DNA of 11,381 nt. It comes from Gallionellaceae bacterium. Its GTDB lineage: Bacteria > Pseudomonadota > Gammaproteobacteria > Burkholderiales > Gallionellaceae. Position 1 is the stretch's first letter; each line of letters starts with the position of its first letter. The notes below the pieces were generated by a model. That model was not told the DNA's origin and did not search any database. It worked only from the letters and a program-made list of their open reading frames with translations. Below are positions 7,362-11,381 of the stretch, piece by piece. The DNA lies in assembly GCA_031277195.1 (NCBI GenBank), contig JAITMU010000046.1:1-11381 (forward strand). Reading direction: 5' to 3'. The translations under genes were made by a program, and so were the position numbers.

Positions 7362-8147
7362 TCAAGCGTCTGTCGTTCCCAATGCCGTTGTGTTGAATCC
7401 GCCGTCAACGTAGGTGATTTCGCCGGTGACGCCGCTGGCCAGATCGCTGCACAGGAAAGCCGCGACGTTGCCGACTTCTTCAATGGTGACGTTGCGTTTC
7501 AGCGGGGCGTTTTTGGCATTGTAGGCAAGCAATTTGCCGAAGTCGCCGATACCGGCGGCAGCCAGCGTCTTGATCGGTCCGGCAGAAATGCCGTTGACGC
7601 GAATTCCCATCAGTCCCAGGTGCATTGCCAGATAACGCACGCTGGATTCCAGGCTGGCCTTGGCCATTCCCATCACGTTGTAATGCGGCATGGTGCGCAC
7701 CGCGCCCAGATAACTCAGCGTGAGCAGCGATGCGTTGGGGGTCAGCATCGGCAGCGCTGCCTTGGCCATCGCCGGAAAGCTGTAGGCGCTGATGTCGTGC
7801 GAGATGCGGAACGCTTCGCGGCTGAAACCATCCAGAAAATCGCCAGCCAGCGATTCGCGCGGCGCAAATGCGATGGCGTGGACGAAGCCGTCGAACTTGT
7901 CCCAGTGCTTGCCGAGGTCGGTGAACAGTTGGGCGATTTCCTCGTCGCTGGCGACATCGCAGGGAAACACCAGCTCGCTGTCGAACGCTTTGGCCATCTC
8001 CAGCACACGCTCCTTGACCCGCTCACCCTGGTAGGTAAACGCCAGTTGCGCGCCTTCGCGGTGCATCGCCTGCGCGACGCCATAGGCGATGGAGCGATTG
8101 CTGATCATTCCGGTCACCAGAATGCGTTTGTCGGTCAAAAATCCCAT
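7362..8147 (-). CDS. fabI: Enoyl-[acyl-carrier-protein] reductase [NADH] FabI
   Basis: This 261-residue enzyme catalyses the last step of each fatty acid elongation round in the cytoplasm, reducing trans-2-enoyl-ACP with NADH. It begins MGFLTDKRILVTGM like typical FabI and belongs to the short-chain dehydrogenase family. The catalytic set is present: Tyr146, Tyr156 and Lys163 (Y-x6-K in YNVMGMAK), followed by ISAGPIKTLAA (187-197) and the C-terminal VDGGFN. Residue 93 is Ala (HAIAFAP) where E. coli has Gly93, a position tied to triclosan resistance. The ATG at 8145-8147 is supported by AGAGGA 5 nt upstream (8153-8158 on the opposite strand). It is probably transcribed from its own extended -10 promoter and ends at the inverted repeat shared with ppiD. 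Confidence 0.96.
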   Translation of the reverse strand: MGFLTDKRILVTGMISNRSIAYGVAQAMHREGAQLAFTYQGERVKERVLEMAKAFDSELVFPCDVASDEEIAQLFTDLGKHWDKFDGFVHAIAFAPRESLAGDFLDGFSREAFRISHDISAYSFPAMAKAALPMLTPNASLLTLSYLGAVRTMPHYNVMGMAKASLESSVRYLAMHLGLMGIRVNGISAGPIKTLAAAGIGDFGKLLAYNAKNAPLKRNVTIEEVGNVAAFLCSDLASGVTGEITYVDGGFNTTALGTTDA

Positions 8148-8185
8148 GCTGATCCTCTGTGAAAGGTTGTTGCCAAAGTTGGCTG

Positions 8186-8194
8186 ATTATAGCA
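8186..8194 (-). promoter_or_regulatory. Extended -10 promoter of fabI
   Basis: On the minus strand the sequence reads TGCTATAAT: a perfect TATAAT hexamer (8191 down to 8186) preceded by the TGn extension. No good -35 hexamer is present at 16-18 nt, which is normal for extended -10 promoters. Transcription would start near 8180, giving a leader of about 30 nt before the fabI ATG. The element lies between the kinase stop (8227) and fabI. Confidence 0.7.
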
Positions 8195-8226
8195 AATGAA
8201 AACGGCACATCCGGTCACTGCGCGAG

Positions 8227-9657
8227 TTATTGCGACGGCGCGGGCAGGGAAAGCGGATCGTGTCGCGGCAGATACAAACGGAAGGCGTTGTTCTCGCCTT
8301 CGGATGAGGATACTTCGGTGTATCCGCCGTGGAATTTGGCGATCCAGCTCACCAGATAAAGTCCCAGGCCGCTGCCGTGAACGTCGCCATCGTGCTGTCC
8401 GCGCGCGTATTTTTCAAAAATGCGCGCTTGCAATTCAGGCGGGATGCGGGCGCCGTGGTTGCAGACTTCCAGGCACAGCATGTCGTTGCCGCCCGGCAGG
8501 ACGCGCAGCAGGATTTCATCGTTCGATACGGAATACTTGCGCGCATTGTCCAGCAGGTTGGTGATGGCGATTTCGATCAGCTTCCAGTCGGCATGGAGCG
8601 AGGTGTCGCCAATCCAGGGTTCAAAGCGGACGGCGTGGCTGGAGTGTTCCGAAGGTTTGCGCGCGATTTCCGCGCACACCTGATTGAGGTTGCCGGGCTT
8701 CAGGTTGGGGCCGTGCTTGTCCATGTCCAGCCATTTTTCCGAGAGAAAGGTGCCCATCAGCGCGGAAAGCTGCCGCACCGAGCGCATGATTTTTTCGATG
8801 CGCGGCAGCATGTCGGGATGCTCTGATTGCGCCAGCACGCGCAACATTTGCGCGGTGTTGCCGATGACGGCGACGGGGCTGCGCATTTCGTGCGACATGA
8901 GCGCCATCAAATTGGCCTGAATCTCGCGGCCATTGCGTTCGTGTTGCAGGGATATTTCCAGCATTTCCCGCGCATCGGAAAGCTGGTGCGTGCGTTTCTC
9001 GATTTCGGTTTCCAGCCAGTGCTGCGTGTTTTCAATGGCGGCAGCCATGTCGCGCACCTTCAACGCAAGTTCCCGCGCTTCCTCGCTGCTCTCCCGCACC
9101 GGTCTGGACGTGTAATCGCCGCGATGGATGCGGGACACCACATCGGCCAGCCGCGCCGAAGGTTCCAGCACCAGCCGGTGCAATGACAGCGCCATGATGG
9201 CCAGCAACAACAGCGTGCTGGTGACGACGACCAGCACCATGCGGATGAAATCCAGTTGCGGCAACAGCATGGACGTGTCCAGCAAGGTGAGGTGATACCA
9301 ACTGAGTTCAGGCAGCGTGGACATGCCGGCCAGATAACGCTTGCCGTCAATCTGCAAAAAGCCGATCTCCACCTTTTGACTGGCGCTGCCCAGGCTTTCG
9401 ATGGCTTGCAGTATCCATTGCCGGTTGCGTTGCGAGCCGACGACCACGTTGGAAGGGCGGGGCTGATCCTGGTAGCTCGGCACGCTTGGGAAATCAACAC
9501 GGTCGGCGCCGTTGTATATCTGGATGGCGGTGTTCCGGTCGATGATCATGCTCGTGATGCCGGGGAGCCGCGTGTAGGTGTTCTTGGCAAAGGCGTGGAG
9601 ATCAATGCCGATTCCCACCACGCCGGAACTTTTGTTGTTGGCGCGAATGGGCACCAT
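8227..9657 (-). CDS. Sensor histidine kinase, C-terminal part (frame-disrupted gene)
   Basis: This 476-residue open frame carries the output half of a membrane sensor kinase. In order it has the end of an extracytoplasmic Cache-like sensor region (1-135), a membrane helix (about 138-160), a HAMP linker (about 153-208), a coiled stretch (about 205-245), a HisKA domain with phospho-acceptor His256 in LMSHEMRSP, and a HATPase domain. The HATPase has N-box NLLDNARKYS at 367-376 and G2 box GSGLGLYLV at 428-436. The G1 box reads NHGAR (400-404) instead of DxGxG. The Asn variant occurs in functional kinases such as CusS-like proteins. The same frame stays open above ATG 9657 to about 9780 and encodes AYALDPTSADDAWFFDFV, the true continuation of the N-terminal fragment. 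The full protein would be about 659 residues. The likely partner is the divergent OmpR-type regulator. The signal is unknown. Confidence 0.85.
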   Translation of the reverse strand: MVPIRANNKSSGVVGIGIDLHAFAKNTYTRLPGITSMIIDRNTAIQIYNGADRVDFPSVPSYQDQPRPSNVVVGSQRNRQWILQAIESLGSASQKVEIGFLQIDGKRYLAGMSTLPELSWYHLTLLDTSMLLPQLDFIRMVLVVVTSTLLLLAIMALSLHRLVLEPSARLADVVSRIHRGDYTSRPVRESSEEARELALKVRDMAAAIENTQHWLETEIEKRTHQLSDAREMLEISLQHERNGREIQANLMALMSHEMRSPVAVIGNTAQMLRVLAQSEHPDMLPRIEKIMRSVRQLSALMGTFLSEKWLDMDKHGPNLKPGNLNQVCAEIARKPSEHSSHAVRFEPWIGDTSLHADWKLIEIAITNLLDNARKYSVSNDEILLRVLPGGNDMLCLEVCNHGARIPPELQARIFEKYARGQHDGDVHGSGLGLYLVSWIAKFHGGYTEVSSSEGENNAFRLYLPRHDPLSLPAPSQ

Positions 9658-10205
9658 GACCCAGATTCTGCTGACGCCGAGATGACTGTCCGTCGCGATG
9701 CGGACATATTGGTTTTTGTTGCTTTTGACGAAATCGAAAAACCAGGCGTCGTCCGCCGACGTCGGGTCAAGGGCGTACGCCGCTGCTGGATGTGGTTGTC
9801 GTAGTAAAACGTGTTTGAATCGGTGAGGGCAACGAAATAATCGTGTCCGGAGAAATTGCGGCGCATCTGGGCAATGGCGAGCTTGTGACGGGTTTCGTCG
9901 CGTTCATTTGCCACCCAGTCCTCGACCAGCGGGTCGTTTGCCGTTTGGCGCACCAGCGGAATTTCGCTGACCAGCGGCTGCAGGGTGTGCGCCTTGCTGT
10001 ACAACGTCTGGCTTTCGGTAAAGCGTTGGCCGATACGCGCCACCAGACTTTCGGTGAAGCTGTCGAACACCGCCCAGTTGAGCAGCCCGAAAAACAGCGA
10101 AGACACCCCCATAATCAGCAGGAAACGACTCTGCAGACTCAGACTGTCCAGATGGGACCGAATCCGCGAGACGAGTGAAGTACCGTTATTGGGGCTGGAT
10201 GTCAT
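9546..10205 (-). CDS. Sensor histidine kinase, N-terminal fragment (frameshifted)
   Basis: This 219-codon frame starts at ATG 10205. It encodes a first membrane helix (about 27-47, FLLIMGVSSLFFGLLNWAVF) and the start of a Cache-like periplasmic sensor domain (about 48-141, including DYFVALTDSNTFYYDNHIQQ). After Gln141, near 9780-9783, the frame turns into Arg/Thr/Ser-rich nonsense, while sensible sequence continues in the frame of the kinase half. Lack of one base there explains both facts. The predicted product therefore has about 78 out-of-frame residues at its end and no kinase domain. Either the gene is a recent pseudogene or the base is a sequencing or assembly error. No strong ribosome-binding site is seen: AGGA lies 16 nt upstream. 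Confidence 0.75.
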   Translation of the reverse strand: MTSSPNNGTSLVSRIRSHLDSLSLQSRFLLIMGVSSLFFGLLNWAVFDSFTESLVARIGQRFTESQTLYSKAHTLQPLVSEIPLVRQTANDPLVEDWVANERDETRHKLAIAQMRRNFSGHDYFVALTDSNTFYYDNHIQQRRTPLTRRRRTTPGFSISSKATKTNMSASRRTVISASAESGSWCPFAPTTKVPAWWESALISTPLPRTPTRGSPASRA

Positions 10206-10309
10206 CTTGAAATTCTACATTTCCTGACGCTAGACAGATAATATGATATAAAAGGTGACAGTGTGGTATAAACAGCAAATGCGTGTACACAAGGTGATTA
10301 CATAAAATT
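10206..10309. promoter_or_regulatory. Divergent promoter region of the two-component genes
   Basis: This 104-bp AT-rich gap separates the divergent kinase and regulator genes and must hold both promoters. Toward the regulator, ATGATA (10243-10248) and TATAAA (10267-10272) with an 18-nt spacer form a plausible but weak sigma-70 promoter. Toward the kinase, TATTAT (10243 to 10238 on the minus strand) could serve as a -10 without a good -35. AAGGTGA occurs twice (10252-10258 and 10291-10297), and a palindrome GTGTACAC lies at 10283-10290. These are candidate regulator contacts, unproven. The second AAGGTGA may also act as a distant Shine-Dalgarno for the regulator. Confidence 0.4.
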
Positions 10310-11002
10310 ATGGCACGAATTATCCTGGTAGAAGATGACACGGAGCAGAAAGAAGAACTTCAGCTTTTTCTGATGCATGCGGGTCATGAGGTGCTGGCCG
10401 TTGGTAGCGGCGCGTCGCTTGAGCGCGGATTGACGCGGTTCGTTCCTGACATTGTGTTGCTGGACTGGAATCTTCCCGATGAGCCGGGCATTGATCTTGC
10501 GGCCAAATTGCGCGAGCGATTCGGCTCCAAGGTCGGCTTGGTCATGGTCACGGCGCGCAGCATGGCGATGGATCGCGTCGAATCCCGCCGCGCCGGCATC
10601 GACAATTATCTGGTCAAGCCGATTGATTTTGACGAATTGCTGGTGCTGATTGAAAACTTGTTGCAGCACCTCAAGGTGGAGGAGACTGGCGATGATGACG
10701 TGTGGATTTTGTCGCCGTTGCGCTCGGAGTTGTCGCCGCCGGGGCAGCCCCCGATTTCCCTGACCGGCTGGGAGATGATGTTCCTGCAAGCGTTGACGTC
10801 CATGCCCACCTTGCGCGCGGATCGCGATACGCTGATCCGGGCGCTGGGCAAAAATCCGCTGGTCTATGATCCCCGCGCGCTCGAAGCCAACATCAGCCGT
10901 CTGCGCCGCAAACTGCCGCAACTGGCGGATGGTCGCAATCCCCTGCAAGCCATCCGTGGCGTGGGATACCAATTCCTGCGCCCGCTCAAGGTTGTAAATT
11001 AA
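10310..11002 (+). CDS. OmpR/PhoB-family response regulator
   Basis: This 230-residue transcription factor has an N-terminal receiver domain (about 2-120) with all phosphorylation residues: acidic pair Asp9/Asp10, phospho-acceptor Asp52 in VLLDWNLPD, Thr81 and Lys103 in LVKPID. A linker leads to a C-terminal winged-helix DNA-binding domain (about 130-225) with LTGWEMMFLQAL, the recognition-helix segment DPRALEANISRLRRKL (187-202) and the wing motif IRGVGYQF. Once phosphorylated by its kinase it should bind DNA and regulate nearby or distant genes. The divergent histidine kinase next door is the obvious partner. The gene is intact even though the kinase frame is broken. The start at 10310 is the only sensible one, although AAGGTG lies rather far upstream. 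I do not recognise a specific named regulator. Confidence 0.93.
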   Translation: MARIILVEDDTEQKEELQLFLMHAGHEVLAVGSGASLERGLTRFVPDIVLLDWNLPDEPGIDLAAKLRERFGSKVGLVMVTARSMAMDRVESRRAGIDNYLVKPIDFDELLVLIENLLQHLKVEETGDDDVWILSPLRSELSPPGQPPISLTGWEMMFLQALTSMPTLRADRDTLIRALGKNPLVYDPRALEANISRLRRKLPQLADGRNPLQAIRGVGYQFLRPLKVVN

Positions 11003-11381
11003 CCTCGCCCCTGCAAATCCATTGCCTTGCGGAAACAAGCCGACGCCTCGTTCGGCTTGTTGAGTTCTTCCGCCAACTGCCCCAATTTCATGTAAGCGTC
11101 GTGGCTGGGCGTCAAGCTGATGCTGGCATCCAGATAGGCTTCGGCTTTGCCCCATAGCCGCTGGCGCACACACAGCTTGCCCAACGACAGCAGCAACGCG
11201 GCATCGCTGTGGTGCTGGGCAAGCCAGCGTTCCGCCTGATCAATCTGTTCCAATGTGTCATCACCGGCGACATCGCCATACAGCGCGGCGAGGCCGCTAT
11301 CCCAATGCACGTTCAGGCTGTCCGTCAAGATCTGCCGCGCGTTGCGGAATTCGTTGAAGCGCATGAAGGCGCGCGCGCCGC
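10999..11381 (-). CDS. hemY: HemY-like TPR protein, C-terminal part (partial)
   Basis: The last 127 or so codons of a gene enter from the right edge on the minus strand. The frame is open through 11381, so the ATG at 11364 is internal. The peptide has tetratricopeptide helices: AALLLSLGKLCVRQRLWGKAEAYLDASISLTPSHDAYMKLGQLAEELNKPNEASACFRKAM, written here as overlapping short motifs LLLSLGKLC, LWGKAEAYL and AYMKLGQLAEEL. LLLxLGxLCxRxxLWGKAxxYLxAS is typical of the C-terminus of HemY. HemY is an inner-membrane TPR protein usually encoded at the end of hemCD-hemX-hemY, and it is linked to late haem synthesis. The gene ends tail-to-tail with the regulator, sharing the bases TTAA at 10999-11002 as both stop codons. 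Other TPR proteins are possible, but this is the best fit. Confidence 0.8.
   Translation of the reverse strand, partial: GARAFMRFNEFRNARQILTDSLNVHWDSGLAALYGDVAGDDTLEQIDQAERWLAQHHSDAALLLSLGKLCVRQRLWGKAEAYLDASISLTPSHDAYMKLGQLAEELNKPNEASACFRKAMDLQGRG

Noticed and set aside
7119..8162. A 347-codon plus-strand frame across the ppiD-fabI gap and fabI.
   Set aside because: It runs through the inverted repeat and is the antisense shadow of fabI. The translation shows no domain.
9770..9790. Programmed ribosomal frameshift in the kinase gene.
   Set aside because: No slippery sequence, internal Shine-Dalgarno or downstream structure is visible. An indel or sequencing error is simpler.

Overview
The window is an ordinary chromosomal stretch of a Gram-negative proteobacterium, most likely a betaproteobacterium. 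The evidence is the gene order tig-clpP-clpX-lon-hupB-tRNA-Val-tRNA-Asp-ppiD followed by fabI, together with a HemY-type TPR protein and the protein sequences themselves. Features of FabI, Lon and the sensor kinase would suit a Nitrosomonadales-like lineage. That narrower placement is inference and was not tested by any search.

Left part (1-4588, + strand): a protein quality-control block. The end of trigger factor overlaps clpP by ATGA, clpX follows 27 nt after clpP, and lon starts 61 nt after clpX. Together these encode the ribosome-bound chaperone, the ClpXP protease and the Lon protease. The clpX-lon gap holds a good match to a sigma-32 heat-shock promoter, so lon probably has its own heat-inducible transcript.

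Middle part (4589-7156, + strand): hupB (HU protein) is followed after only 11 nt by tRNA-Val(UAC) and then tRNA-Asp(GUC). A textbook intrinsic terminator closes this unit, so hupB and the two tRNAs look like one transcript cut apart by tRNA processing. Next comes a 627-residue PpiD-like membrane-anchored periplasmic folding factor with an intact-looking parvulin domain.

Right part (7157-11381): ppiD converges on fabI (enoyl-ACP reductase, - strand). Between them lies a 114-bp element with perfect 33-bp inverted terminal repeats, each containing a dRS3-like ATTCCC-N8-GGGAAT palindrome. fabI has an extended -10 promoter. Upstream of it on the same strand is a membrane sensor histidine kinase split by an apparent one-base frameshift in its sensor domain. 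Divergent from the kinase is an intact OmpR-type response regulator, most likely its partner. The regulator converges tail-to-tail on the 3' end of hemY, and the two genes share the palindrome TTAA as their stop codons.

I see no CRISPR array, phage, transposase, toxin-antitoxin or defence genes. The parts most worth a second look are the heat-shock promoter of lon, the hupB-tRNA transcript, the repeat element, the Ala93 FabI and the frameshifted kinase. I did not find a novel multi-gene system.
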